A stretch of DNA of 44,935 nucleotides from CAZZNQ01 sp964655775 (GCA_964655775.1 CAZZNQ010000025.1:1-44935), one strand, 5' to 3'; positions 1 through 8,192 are shown, counted from the stretch's first letter. Program-made: numbers and translations. Notes: generated by a model from the letters alone, not told the origin.

Positions 1-252
1 GGTGTGCCCGGAACCGCGGTCTCGTCCAAGCGTACCGCCGAGGAAGAACTCGACCGCCAGATGGCCGTCTCGGACGAGCGGATCATCATCCTGACCGAAC
101 AGGTGGCGAACATGATCCGGGAGAAGGTGAGCGCGGTGCGGTTCGGCCGGGATCTGCCCCTCATTGTCGAGGTGCCCGGCCCGCAGGGCCCCAGCCCCGG
201 AAGCCCGGAGTTGCTCCAGATGATTCGAGAGGCGGTCGGGATCAAGTTCTAA
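1..252 (+). CDS. atpF: V-type ATP synthase subunit F, C-terminal part
   Basis: This is the C-terminal ~80 residues of the small central-stalk subunit F of a V/A-type ATPase. The reading frame is open to the left edge, so the true start lies outside the window; the in-frame GTG at position 4 is probably internal. The visible part has the family's late pattern: a strand (RIIILTEQVANMI) followed by a proline-rich LPLIVEVPGPQGP stretch, which in this family precedes the C-terminal helix that inserts into the rotor. The gene ends 11 bases before subunit E, in an F-E-A-B-D order. The family call rests on this pattern and on the unambiguous neighbours. Confidence 0.8.
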   Translation, partial: GVPGTAVSSKRTAEEELDRQMAVSDERIIILTEQVANMIREKVSAVRFGRDLPLIVEVPGPQGPSPGSPELLQMIREAVGIKF

Positions 253-263
253 CCGGAGCCGAT

Positions 264-959
264 ATGAGCGACACCAGCGAGACAGGACAGTCCCGCGACC
301 GGGAACAGGCCCTGGAGCAGGAGATCATCGCCGATGCCGAGCGCCGCGCCCGGAGGATTCGGGACCGCGCCGAGCGCGAAGCGTCCCGCATATCGGCTGA
401 TGCCGAGGACCAGATAGAGGAGGCGGCCCGGCAAGTGCTGGATGCCGCCAAAAAGGAAGCAATCCGGCTGAAGGAGAAGGCGAAGACCAAGACGGAGCAG
501 GAGATCGGCTTCCTGCGCCGAGAGGTCGTCTACGGCGTCATCCGCCGCATTCGCGACGAAGCCTGGCGCAGGCTTACGGAAGCGGCCGCCGACGACGAAC
601 ACGAGGCCATACTGCGCGGGCTGGCCCTGCTGGCGATAGGAGGCATGGAGTCTGACGATCTGCTGCTTCGACTTCGCGCCGAGGACCGCGACAGGGTCGG
701 CGACCGCATCGCAGATGAGATCGTGTCGGATGTGCGCGACCGGCTCGACCGAGAGGTCCGGATCCGCATCGACGACGAGCCGCTGAGCGCGATCGGTGGC
801 CTATTGGTGCGGGATACCGGGGGGCGGGAGATTGCCGAGCAGACGTTCCGCCGACGCATGGACAGGCTGTGGACGGACATTACGGGAGATCTGATGGGAC
901 TGGTGGACTGGCAAGAGATCGCGCCGTGGCTGCAGACCGAGAAGGGCAGTGCATCGTGA
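264..959 (+). CDS. atpE: V-type ATP synthase subunit E
   Basis: Peripheral-stalk subunit E (231 aa) of the V/A-type ATPase, which holds the catalytic A3B3 head against the membrane sector. Residues ~10-85 are a highly charged Arg/Glu/Ala-rich coiled coil, as expected for the stalk helix. The C-terminal half (~90-215) is the globular alpha/beta domain that caps the A/B head. The ATG at 264 is the first in-frame start after subunit F. The stop codon overlaps the GTG start of subunit A (GTGA, bases 956-959), indicating translational coupling. Subunit E is poorly conserved in sequence, so the call leans on the coiled-coil pattern, the length and the position before A. Confidence 0.85.
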   Translation: MSDTSETGQSRDREQALEQEIIADAERRARRIRDRAEREASRISADAEDQIEEAARQVLDAAKKEAIRLKEKAKTKTEQEIGFLRREVVYGVIRRIRDEAWRRLTEAAADDEHEAILRGLALLAIGGMESDDLLLRLRAEDRDRVGDRIADEIVSDVRDRLDREVRIRIDDEPLSAIGGLLVRDTGGREIAEQTFRRRMDRLWTDITGDLMGLVDWQEIAPWLQTEKGSAS

Positions 960-2728
960 GCACGGACGCGGCGGTAAAGGGGAGTATCAGGCGCGTCAGC
1001 GGGCCGATCGTCCACGCCGACGGGATGGTCGGGGTGGAGGCGTACGAGGTAGTTCGCGTGGGGCCGAAGAAACTGATCGGCGAGGTGCTGAAGGTTTCGG
1101 CCGACGTCGCAACCATTCAGGTCTACGAGCAGACGATAGGGCTCCGCGAGGGGGACGAGGTGGTGGGCACCGGTGCGCCGCTCTCGGTGGTGCTCGCGCC
1201 GGGCCTTCTGGGCACCACGTTCGACGGCGTTCAGCGGCCGCTGCAATCGGTGGCCCAGGCGGCCGGCCCGTTCCTGGAGCCGGGCGTGGCGGCCGACCCT
1301 CTGGACACCGGGCGCAAGTGGGCGTTCCAGCCGAAGCTGAGCGAAGGGCAGAAGGTGCAGGGCGGTGCGGTGCTCGGCACGGTGCAGGAGACACCCACCA
1401 TCGAGCACCGCGTTCTGGTGCCGCCGCAGGTGGACGGCGCCGTTGTTGAGGTAGTGGAGGAGGGCGACTACAGAATTGATGACCAGCTTTGCGTGGTGGA
1501 GACGGACGAGGGCCGGATGGACGTGTCGATGGCGCAGCGCTGGCCCGTGCGCAAGCAGAGACCGTTCCGTGACCGCCAGACGGCGTCGGACGTGCTGGTG
1601 ACGGGGCAGCGTGTGATCGACACGTTCTTCCCGATAGCTCGCGGCGGGGCGGCCGCGATCCCGGGCGATTTCGGAACCGGCAAGACGATGCTGCAGCACC
1701 AGTTCGCCAAGTGGAGCGACGCGGACATCGTGGTCTACGTCGGCTGTGGCGAACGTGGCAACGAGATGACCGACATCCTGCGCACGTTCCCGAACCTGGA
1801 CGATCCGCGGAGCGGCCGGGCGCTGATGGAGCGGACCGTCCTCATCGGCAATACGTCCAACATGCCCGTCGCGGCGCGCGAGGTCTCGATCTACACCGGC
1901 ATCACCATCGCCGAATACTATCGCGACATGGGCTACTCGGTGGCCCTGATGGCGGACTCGACCAGCCGGTGGGCCGAGGCGCTGCGCGAGGCCAGCAGCC
2001 GATTGGAGGAAATGCCGGCGGAGGAGGGTTTCCCCGCCTATCTGGCCGCGCGGCTGGCGGAGTTCTACGAGCGCGCGGGCATGGTGCGCACGCTCTCGGA
2101 CTCGGAGGGGAGCGTGACGGTGGTGGGCGCGGTGAGCCCGCCCGGAGGCGACTTCAGCGAACCGGTCACCGAACACACCACGCGCTTCACGCGCTGCTTC
2201 TGGGCGCTGGACCGCGATCTGGCGTACTCGCGCCATTACCCGGCCATAAGCTGGCTGAACAGCTACAGCGAATACCTGGAGAACGTGCAGGGCTGGTGGA
2301 GCAAGTACGATCCGCGATGGCGGGCGCTGCGCGAAGAGATGATGGACCTGCTGACCGAGGAGGACAAGCTCCAGCAGATCGTGAAGCTGGTGGGCGCTGA
2401 CGTGCTGCCGGACGGGCAGCGGCTGACGCTGCTGGTGGCCGATATGTTCAAGACCGGGTTCCTGCAGCAGAACGCGACCGACAGGGTGGATACCTACTGC
2501 GAGCCCGAGAAGCAGATCGCCCTGCTGGAGGCGTTCGTCGATTTCCATCACCGCGCCCAGCAGATCATCTTTCTCGGCGCACCCATCGCGCGCATACGCG
2601 ATCTGGACGTCCGCGGCGACCTCGTCCGGGCGAAATCCAACATCAAGAACGGCGACGACGAAGCCATGCATTCCCTGCTGGCGCGCATGGACGAGCAGCT
2701 CGGGAAGCTGGAGAAGGAGTACTCATGA
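956..2728 (+). CDS. atpA: V-type ATP synthase subunit A (catalytic)
   Basis: Catalytic subunit A (590 aa, the usual length) of the V/A-type ATPase; it hydrolyses or makes ATP in the A3B3 head. An N-terminal beta-barrel with VSGPIVHADGM is followed by the non-homologous insert typical of A subunits. The P-loop GDFGTGKTM lies at residues ~237-245, and the Walker B region with SRWAEALREASSRLEEMPAEEGFP follows. The GTG at 956 is preferred over upstream in-frame starts because it overlaps the E stop as GTGA and gives the expected N-terminus (STDAAVKGSIRRVSGP). The end overlaps subunit B as ATGA. Ion specificity (proton or sodium) cannot be judged because the rotor-ring gene is outside the window. 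Confidence 0.96.
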   Translation: MSTDAAVKGSIRRVSGPIVHADGMVGVEAYEVVRVGPKKLIGEVLKVSADVATIQVYEQTIGLREGDEVVGTGAPLSVVLAPGLLGTTFDGVQRPLQSVAQAAGPFLEPGVAADPLDTGRKWAFQPKLSEGQKVQGGAVLGTVQETPTIEHRVLVPPQVDGAVVEVVEEGDYRIDDQLCVVETDEGRMDVSMAQRWPVRKQRPFRDRQTASDVLVTGQRVIDTFFPIARGGAAAIPGDFGTGKTMLQHQFAKWSDADIVVYVGCGERGNEMTDILRTFPNLDDPRSGRALMERTVLIGNTSNMPVAAREVSIYTGITIAEYYRDMGYSVALMADSTSRWAEALREASSRLEEMPAEEGFPAYLAARLAEFYERAGMVRTLSDSEGSVTVVGAVSPPGGDFSEPVTEHTTRFTRCFWALDRDLAYSRHYPAISWLNSYSEYLENVQGWWSKYDPRWRALREEMMDLLTEEDKLQQIVKLVGADVLPDGQRLTLLVADMFKTGFLQQNATDRVDTYCEPEKQIALLEAFVDFHHRAQQIIFLGAPIARIRDLDVRGDLVRAKSNIKNGDDEAMHSLLARMDEQLGKLEKEYS

Positions 2729-4164
2729 TCCACGACCATCCCGTCCAGCACGTCGGCATCGACCGCATCGAGGAGCCGCTGGTGTACGCGTCGAACGTCG
2801 GACGGTTCTCGTTCGGCGAGACGGTCGAGGTGATCGATCGCGACGGTCGGCGGCGAGTGGGCACGGTGCTGGAAGTCAACCGCGGCACGGCCGTTGTGCA
2901 GGTGCTGGGCGGCACCGGCGGCCTTGCGACGAACGACACACGCCTGCGCTTCCTGGGCCGGCCGTTCAGCCTGCGCGTGACCGAAGACATGCTGGGCCGC
3001 GCGTTCGACGGGCTGGGTCGACCCATCGACGGACTGCCCGCGCCGTTCGGCGGCGAGGAGCGCGAGGTCACGGGCATTCCCATCAACCCCGTCTCGCGCG
3101 AGTACCCCACCGACTTCATCCAGACCGGCCTGAGCATCATCGACGGCTCCAACAGCCTGATCCGCGGCCAGAAGCTGCCCATCTTCAGCGGCGCCGGCAT
3201 GCCGCACAATCGCATCGCCGCCCAGATCGTGCGCCAGGCCACGCTGCGCGACGAGGAGGAGACCTCCTTCGCCGTCATCCTGGCCGGCATGGGCATCAAG
3301 AACGACGAGGCCGACTACTTCCGCCGAAGCTTCGACGACGCCGGCGTGATGGCCAAGGTCGCGCTGTTCCTCAGCCCGGCGGATGCACCCAGCGTCGAGC
3401 GCGTCCTCACGCCGCAGACCGCCCTGACCCTCGCCGAGTACCTCGCCTTCGACCGCGACATGCACGTGCTGGTCATCCTCACCGACATGACCAACTACTG
3501 CGACGCCCTCCGCGAAGTGAGCAGCGCGCGCGACGAGATACCCGCCCGCAAGGGCTATCCCGGGCATCTCTACAGCGACCTGGCCGCCCTCTACGAGCGC
3601 GCGGGCCGCCTCAAAGGCTCACAGGGCTCCATCACCCAGATGCCCATCGTCACCATGCCCTCCGACGACATATCGCACCCAGTGCCCGACCTCACCGGCT
3701 ACATCACCGAAGGCCAGATCGTCTGCGATCGCGACCTGTTCCGCAAAGGCGTCTACCCGCCCACCGCCGCGCTGCTCAGCCTCTCGCGCCTGATGAAGGA
3801 CGGCGTCGGCGAGGGCAGCACGCGCGAGGACCACATCGCCGTCTCCAGCCAGCTCTACGCCGCCTACAGCCACGTCGAGTCCGTCCGCGGCCTCGCCTCC
3901 GTCATCGGCGAGGAAGAACTCTCGCCCATGGACCGGCAGTACATCGAGTTCGGCGACGCCTTCGAGCAGAAGTACATGAACCAGGGCGAGGACGAGAACC
4001 GCTCCATCGAGCAAACCCTCGACATCGCCTGGGACATCGTCGGCCTGCTGCCGCGATCCGAGCTGGTCCGCGTCAGCGACGAGATGCTCTCCAAGTACTA
4101 CAACCCGCCGTCCGAGGGCGACGTCGAGCGCCAGGACGCCGAGGAGGCCGAGCCCGATGCCTGA
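2725..4164 (+). CDS. atpB: V-type ATP synthase subunit B (regulatory)
   Basis: Non-catalytic nucleotide-binding subunit B (479 aa) of the V/A-type ATPase head. It has the family's degenerate P-loop replacement SGAGMPHNRI at residues ~155-164 and lacks a GKT motif. The YPGHLYSDLAALYERAGR and GSITQMPIVTMPSDDISHPVPDLTG blocks of B subunits are present downstream. The ATG overlaps the stop of subunit A (ATGA at 2725-2728), and the stop lies 7 bases inside subunit D. From about base 3100 onward, codon third positions shift to an even stronger C bias than in subunit A. This is a matter of codon choice and no change in family is visible. Confidence 0.96.
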   Translation: MIHDHPVQHVGIDRIEEPLVYASNVGRFSFGETVEVIDRDGRRRVGTVLEVNRGTAVVQVLGGTGGLATNDTRLRFLGRPFSLRVTEDMLGRAFDGLGRPIDGLPAPFGGEEREVTGIPINPVSREYPTDFIQTGLSIIDGSNSLIRGQKLPIFSGAGMPHNRIAAQIVRQATLRDEEETSFAVILAGMGIKNDEADYFRRSFDDAGVMAKVALFLSPADAPSVERVLTPQTALTLAEYLAFDRDMHVLVILTDMTNYCDALREVSSARDEIPARKGYPGHLYSDLAALYERAGRLKGSQGSITQMPIVTMPSDDISHPVPDLTGYITEGQIVCDRDLFRKGVYPPTAALLSLSRLMKDGVGEGSTREDHIAVSSQLYAAYSHVESVRGLASVIGEEELSPMDRQYIEFGDAFEQKYMNQGEDENRSIEQTLDIAWDIVGLLPRSELVRVSDEMLSKYYNPPSEGDVERQDAEEAEPDA

Positions 4165-4831
4165 GCTCAATATCGCGCCCACCCGCCGCAACTTCCTCGA
4201 ACTCCGCCGCACACTCGAGCGCACCCGCGAGGGCCACGACCTGCTCGAACAGAAACGCCAGATCCTCGTCCTCGAACTGATGACCATGGTCGAGTCCGCC
4301 AAACGCCTCAAGGACAAGGTCAAGGACGCCCTCGCCGACGGCCACCGCGAGCTGCGCCAGGCCGTCATGCACAGCGGCGCCTCCGCCCTCGCCCGGCAGA
4401 ACTACGGCATCACCATGGACCACCAGGTCACCTACCGGCCCCGCTCCGTCATGGGCGTGCCCGTGCCGGAGGTCGAATGCGAACCCGCATCGCTGCAGCT
4501 CGAGTTCGGCATCTCCGCCGGCAACAGCCGCTCGGACCAGGTCATGCAGAGCTTCCTGAAGGCCCTGCCCCTCGTCGTCGAGCTCGCGCGCGTCGAGAAC
4601 GCCGTGTTCCGCCTCGCCCGCGAGGTCCGCCGCACCCAGCGCCGCGTCAACGCCCTTGAAAAACTCTACATCCCCCAATATAAGGATGCATTGAGCCGCA
4701 TCGAGGGCGTGCTTGCCGAGCGCCAACGCGAAGAGTTCATCGTGTTGCGCAAAGTCAAACACAAGCGCAGGGCCGCCCGCGAGGCCGAACTCGCCGGGCC
4801 ACCCGCGCCACGAGCCCCGGAGGTGCACTGA
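4157..4831 (+). CDS. atpD: V-type ATP synthase subunit D
   Basis: Central-shaft subunit D (224 aa), the rotating coiled coil that couples the head to the rotor ring, analogous to F-type gamma. The N-terminal helix (IAPTRRNFLELRRTLERTREG, a run of the family's conserved helix) and the C-terminal helix (residues ~150-205, RRTQRRVNALEKLYIPQYKD) are the two arms of the antiparallel coiled coil. Both are strongly conserved in this family. The start overlaps subunit B by 8 bases. A short Pro/Arg-rich tail follows residue ~210. This is the last ATPase gene; subunits I, K and C are not in the window and, by analogy with other clusters, may lie upstream. Confidence 0.94.
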   Translation: MPELNIAPTRRNFLELRRTLERTREGHDLLEQKRQILVLELMTMVESAKRLKDKVKDALADGHRELRQAVMHSGASALARQNYGITMDHQVTYRPRSVMGVPVPEVECEPASLQLEFGISAGNSRSDQVMQSFLKALPLVVELARVENAVFRLAREVRRTQRRVNALEKLYIPQYKDALSRIEGVLAERQREEFIVLRKVKHKRRAAREAELAGPPAPRAPEVH

Positions 4832-4835
4832 GCCC

Positions 4836-5288
4836 ATGGTCGAACACACCTATCCCAGCATCCTCCTCTTCGTCGAAGGCAGCGACCAGGGCATGAAAGC
4901 CGCCCAGGACGCCATAAACCTCGCCGCCGACGAACAGGCTCCCCTCATCCTCGCCGCCGTCGTCGACACCAGCACCCTCAAGCAACTCCTCAGCTACCGC
5001 ATCTTCGTCCAGGAAGAGATGGAGGAATACGAGCAGGAACTCGAAGAAACCTGCCGCAAACACCTCCAATACGTCGCCCAGCTCGCCGCCAAAGCCCGCG
5101 TCAAAACCCGCTCGGTCCTCCTTCGCGGCGCCTGCCACACCGCCATCCTCCGCGAACAGCGCGAGTCCAACGCCAGCCTCCTGGTCATGGGCGCATTCCG
5201 CGCCTCCACCGCCAAACGCGACCTGATGGCGCGCGAGAAACAGCTCATCATCGACGAAATCCCCTGCCCCGTGCTGCTGGTCCGCTGA
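4836..5288 (+). CDS. Universal stress protein (UspA-fold) without ATP-binding signature
   Basis: A 150-aa UspA-fold protein. It begins with YPSILLFVEGSDQGMKAAQDA, a strand-loop-helix like that of the family, and ends with NASLLVMGAFRAS and IPCPVLLVR, the typical last strands. The G-x2-G-x9-G-(S/T) loop of ATP-binding Usp proteins is absent after VMGAF, so it probably belongs to the non-ATP-binding class. A charged helix (residues ~60-90, rich in Glu) separates the two halves. The ATG at 4836 starts 4 bases after the subunit D stop, so it is probably cotranscribed with the ATPase. A longer in-frame reading into subunit D exists but lacks family similarity. A stress or energy-state link to the ATPase is inferred only from position. 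Confidence 0.8.
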   Translation: MVEHTYPSILLFVEGSDQGMKAAQDAINLAADEQAPLILAAVVDTSTLKQLLSYRIFVQEEMEEYEQELEETCRKHLQYVAQLAAKARVKTRSVLLRGACHTAILREQRESNASLLVMGAFRASTAKRDLMAREKQLIIDEIPCPVLLVR

Positions 5289-5455
5289 TGCCCCGCGCGC
5301 CGTGCCGGTCGCCCCGGGACGCTTTCCGCAACCCACTGTGTGGGAGCACCTTCTGACGAAATGGGTTCGTTTCGCAATCGGCCCCACCCTCGCCTTTCCC
5401 TTCCCGTTATCGGACGCAGCGCCCTCTCCCGACCCGGGCTTTGATGGGGCGCGCT

Positions 5456-5542
5456 GGCCTGCCGCCGCTTTGCCGTCGCGGGCCCGGCCCCGCGCAGTCG
5501 CTTCCGGCACGACACGGCGCATTTGCCGCAACCGTGGCGCAC
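5456..5542 (+). repeat. Direct repeat A, copy 1 (87 bp)
   Basis: This copy matches 5919-6005 over its full 87 bases with about seven substitutions and no indels, as compared by eye. It contains a conserved short palindrome, CGCGGG-CCCGGC-CCCGCG, which is preserved with a changed loop in copy 2. Weaker similarity extends to the left, to a shared CCTTTCCCTTCC tract. Confidence 0.85.
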
Positions 5543-5570
5543 ACACCGGCCCGGCCCTGGCGACGGGGAA

Positions 5571-5670
5571 GCGTCCCCGATGCGACTCAGCATGTCGCAT
5601 CCTCCATGTACTTTAGAGCGCGCCGACTGAGGCGGCGGCGCGGGGAGGGTTTGGGGGGCGGCCGGTGTCC
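5571..5670 (+). repeat. Direct repeat B, copy 1 (~100 bp)
   Basis: Similar to 5697-5796. Shared blocks include ACTCAGCAT, GCATCCTCCAT and TACTTTAGAGCGCGCCGACT, followed by a G-rich tail. A partial relative of the sequence just before it (CCCACTGTG...GGGAGC) also occurs near 5333. Confidence 0.8.
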
Positions 5671-5696
5671 TGTCTGTTCGGCCCCACTGTGGGGGA

Positions 5697-5796
5697 GCGT
5701 TCCCAACGCAACTCAGCATTCTGCATCCTCCATATACTTTAGAGCGCGCCGACTGGGGCGGCGGCGCGGGCAGGGCTTGGGCGGCGGTACGGGTGT
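5697..5796 (+). repeat. Direct repeat B, copy 2 (~100 bp)
   Basis: Second copy of the B element, 126 bases after the first and in the same orientation. The TACTTTAGAGCGCGCCGACT core is identical in both copies, while the G-rich tail has diverged. Confidence 0.8.
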
Positions 5797-5918
5797 CGTG
5801 TCGGGTGATCTGTGCATCGCGGACGTGCAGATGTAATGTCGGTGCGGCCCCGACCTATCCTTTCCCTTCCTGCCATGGACGGAACACCTTCCCGATTCGG
5901 CCCTTCTTGGAGTGCGGT

Positions 5919-6005
5919 GGCCTGCCACCGCTTTGCCGTCGCGGGCACGGCCCCGCGCAGTTGCTTCCGGCGCCACACGGCGCATTTGCCGCAATCGTGA
6001 CGCAC
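5919..6005 (+). repeat. Direct repeat A, copy 2 (87 bp)
   Basis: Second copy of the A element, 463 bases after copy 1 in the same orientation. The palindrome reads CGCGGG-CACGGC-CCCGCG, so stem bases are conserved while a loop base differs. Confidence 0.85.
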
Positions 6006-6285
6006 CGGCTGCCGGGTGAACGACGGCCAGTCGACGGCCATCCCGCGGCCACATCGCTGCCAACCGACGGCCGGGCGGCAGTCACGTTCCGGACGGCAAG
6101 GCGCCAGCAATCGGACGCACCAGCGCGCCGCGCGGACACCGCTCGGCCGTTCCCGGACACGCCCTGTCCCATGCAACAGCATCCATAGTCGATTCCCTCC
6201 GGGGCTATTCCGTAGCCATTTCCGCGCAAACCGCGCCCGTTCCTTGCGCGTTCCGCGCAGCCGCTGGCCACAGCACGACGGCCTG

Positions 6286-6337
6286 CAGTAGTCCCGCGCC
6301 TATGGGACTACTGCCGAGCCACTGCATCCGCAGTGGC
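6286..6337. terminator. Two tandem perfect hairpins, possible terminator of the minus-strand cassette
   Basis: The first hairpin is GCAGTAGTCCC / GGGACTACTGC (6286-6296 and 6304-6314), 11 perfect pairs around a 7-base loop. The second is GCCACTGC-ATCC-GCAGTGGC (6318-6337), 8 perfect pairs around 4 bases. They sit ~190 bases beyond the stop of the metallo-beta-lactamase-fold gene. Neither is followed by a T-tract, so a factor-dependent terminator, a processing signal or another structural role are all possible. Confidence 0.4.
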
Positions 6338-6528
6338 CATCTTACCCGTCTTTCCGGAACGTGTGTCCGCTATGGACGCTCGTGTACCCTCGTGGGCGGT
6401 CATGGTTGGTTGCTATGGAAGGCCAGATGCTTCAGATTCCACCTTGAAATCCGCGTCGTCCAAAGCACAAGACCGTCTGACTGGGTCGAACCCAAACGCG
6501 CCGCCCCCATTCGGCCCCGCCCAGCGAA

Positions 6529-7524
6529 TCAGTCTTCGCAGAGAGCGCTGGCTGCAGCAGCGCTAATGAAGCTCTTGTGTGCCACTTCATCCGGAAGGAC
6601 TATGATGTCCGGCCCCGCCATGGGGATTATGATCGTGCCGGCGCAGCAGTGGTTGATAGCCCTTCCGCGCGATGACTCGCACATGAGATGCCCGGCCTGG
6701 ATCGGGCAGTCACCTTGACAGCAGTTCTGTGCAAGCTCGGTACAGAGTATCCGCACATCTGGCTGAACCGTCCGAACAGCAGAGACGACCTCGGGGCGCG
6801 GGCATCCATGCTTGCCTCGACCATTGGAGAACACTACTATCTGTGGGCGGACAATTGAGCAAAGATCCGCAGCGAATTGCGAGCTGTCACTCCCCGTAAG
6901 TCCACCATGATGCGGATACACGAGGACCGGCGCCTCAATATCGTGCCCACCCTTGCGGAGAGCGACGAGACCGGGCTCGTCAAGGTCGGCGGTGAACAAA
7001 GCGCGAGGCACTCCGTCACAAAGCACGCGTACGACAACGCTCATTGTGTTAGAACTGATTCGGGTTCCCTCGTGTCTGCCGCCTGGGCCTTTCATGGCCA
7101 TGCTCTTGGAGGGAGCGAAGACCTCAATACGCACATCACCGTCTTCGCCCAGCGCAAAGGAGTCGCCACTGACGACAGAGAGTCGGAAAGTGACGTCCCC
7201 TCGAGCGTTAGCATCGGCCAGAGCTGCGGAGAGATCGTCCCAGACCTGTCCCTTCTTGGCATCAGGATTCAGACGGACCTCACATATCTGCGGTTCTCCT
7301 TGGGTGACCATCAGCAGAAGGGCTCCGACATGGTCCTGATCTGAATGTGATATGATGACAGTCTGGAGTGCTGCAAGCCCAAGCTCGCGGAGGAACTCCA
7401 GAGCCCAAGGACCGTGGCCAACATCCACAGCAGCCGCCTCTTCTCCGTGGCGGACAATCGCGCAGTTCCCGTGACCGACGTCCAGGATGGCGATGAACGC
7501 ATTCTGCCATTCATGCCGTTCCAC
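6529..7524 (-). CDS. ComEC-like metallo-beta-lactamase-fold hydrolase with Cys-rich C-terminus
   Basis: A predicted soluble metal-dependent hydrolase of the MBL fold (331 aa), closest in pattern to the C-terminal domain of ComEC/Rec2. It has an AILDVGHGNCAIV opening strand, the metal motif SHSDQDH at residues ~59-65, ALFTADLD near 180 and YPHHGG near 205. The C-terminal ~65 residues carry about seven cysteines (including CC, C-x3-C and HCC groups) and may bind another metal. The GTG at 7524 is chosen because GGGAG lies 8 bases upstream and the protein then begins just before the first strand; an ATG at 7578 is the alternative. The start overlaps the response-regulator gene. The substrate is unknown; nuclease or phosphodiesterase activity is inferred. 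Confidence 0.8.
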   Translation of the reverse strand: MERHEWQNAFIAILDVGHGNCAIVRHGEEAAAVDVGHGPWALEFLRELGLAALQTVIISHSDQDHVGALLLMVTQGEPQICEVRLNPDAKKGQVWDDLSAALADANARGDVTFRLSVVSGDSFALGEDGDVRIEVFAPSKSMAMKGPGGRHEGTRISSNTMSVVVRVLCDGVPRALFTADLDEPGLVALRKGGHDIEAPVLVYPHHGGLTGSDSSQFAADLCSIVRPQIVVFSNGRGKHGCPRPEVVSAVRTVQPDVRILCTELAQNCCQGDCPIQAGHLMCESSRGRAINHCCAGTIIIPMAGPDIIVLPDEVAHKSFISAAAASALCED

Positions 7525-8191
7525 TTGGGCACTCCCAATTCGTGAAGTAGAGGTCACTTGCAGATTCAGCACCGACATTCACATGGGCGAAGTACCGGGC
7601 GCCTACTTCGACAGTCTTCCTTATAGATTCAGGCAAAGCCTGCAACGGTAGTTTGACTCCCTCTCGATGGGGCCAGGAAGGCAGGATGAGGTACGCGTAT
7701 TCATCCGCGATATCCTCAACACGGACAAGGGCCCGCCAAGGCCTTCGGTGTGGTTCGTAGTCGCTGGTCATCTCTCTGATGCACGTCTCAAGACCCCACA
7801 TCACCGCGTCCTCGTCGAGATCTTCCGACAAGAGCAAGGCCGGGATTTTGGAGCGGAGTGGGCGGATATCCTCAATATCCTCTTTGGCCCACTGAGAGCA
7901 GAGAACTGCTGGAATGCGCAGATCGTAGCACTTGGCGACTAGCTCATCGCCATTGAAATCTGCATAGGCGCGATGCTTAAGCAGGTAATCGCAAAGCAGG
8001 GCTGTCGTGCCGCGCCCTCTCACAAACTCGAGCGCCTCGTGCAAACACAGGGGTCCCTCAGCTCTGCTCTCCAGCCTGTCGGGTAAGGCGTCCATTGCGG
8101 CGATGGTGTCCACCAACGCCTCGCGCGTCCCCTGATTGTCATCGCAGATAGCAACGCGCTCTATTCTCTGCCCCGCGACACAGATTGCCAC
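7511..8191 (-). CDS. Response-regulator receiver protein with unassigned C-terminal domain
   Basis: A 226-aa protein with an N-terminal receiver domain (residues ~10-140). All classical positions are present: acidic pair D17/D18 (ICDDN), phospho-acceptor D68 (LLCDYLL), S99 (VLCSQW) and K115 (SKIPALL). Residues ~148-220 form a small, apparently beta-rich domain (RALVRVEDIADEYAYLILP ... ARYFAHVNVG) with no HTH, so it is not an obvious DNA-binding output. The start is GTG at 8191, with AGGAGG about 8 bases upstream overlapping the end of the kinase gene; the kinase stop is one base away. It is probably phosphorylated by the adjacent kinase, and its output may act on the downstream hydrolase (inference). 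Confidence 0.82.
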   Translation of the reverse strand: MAICVAGQRIERVAICDDNQGTREALVDTIAAMDALPDRLESRAEGPLCLHEALEFVRGRGTTALLCDYLLKHRAYADFNGDELVAKCYDLRIPAVLCSQWAKEDIEDIRPLRSKIPALLLSEDLDEDAVMWGLETCIREMTSDYEPHRRPWRALVRVEDIADEYAYLILPSWPHREGVKLPLQALPESIRKTVEVGARYFAHVNVGAESASDLYFTNWECPSGTA

Positions 8192-8192
8192 G

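Larger units (their letters stand above)
5289..6528. other. Gene-free region rich in direct repeats and hairpins
   Basis: No convincing gene is present in these 1.24 kb. Open frames exist on both strands but show no family pattern and are explained by high GC content. The region holds two copies each of repeat families A and B (listed separately). It also has pyrimidine-rich CCTTTCCCTTCC tracts near 5393 and 5860 and two tandem perfect hairpins at 6286-6337. The right boundary is the stop of the defence-like cassette. Confidence 0.7.

Noticed and set aside
530..2671. Very long minus-strand open frame (713 codons) opposite the V-ATPase genes
   Set aside because: Its translation is His/Arg/Gln-rich with no family pattern and mirrors the codon bias of subunits E and A. 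Those are secure, so this is a GC-driven shadow.
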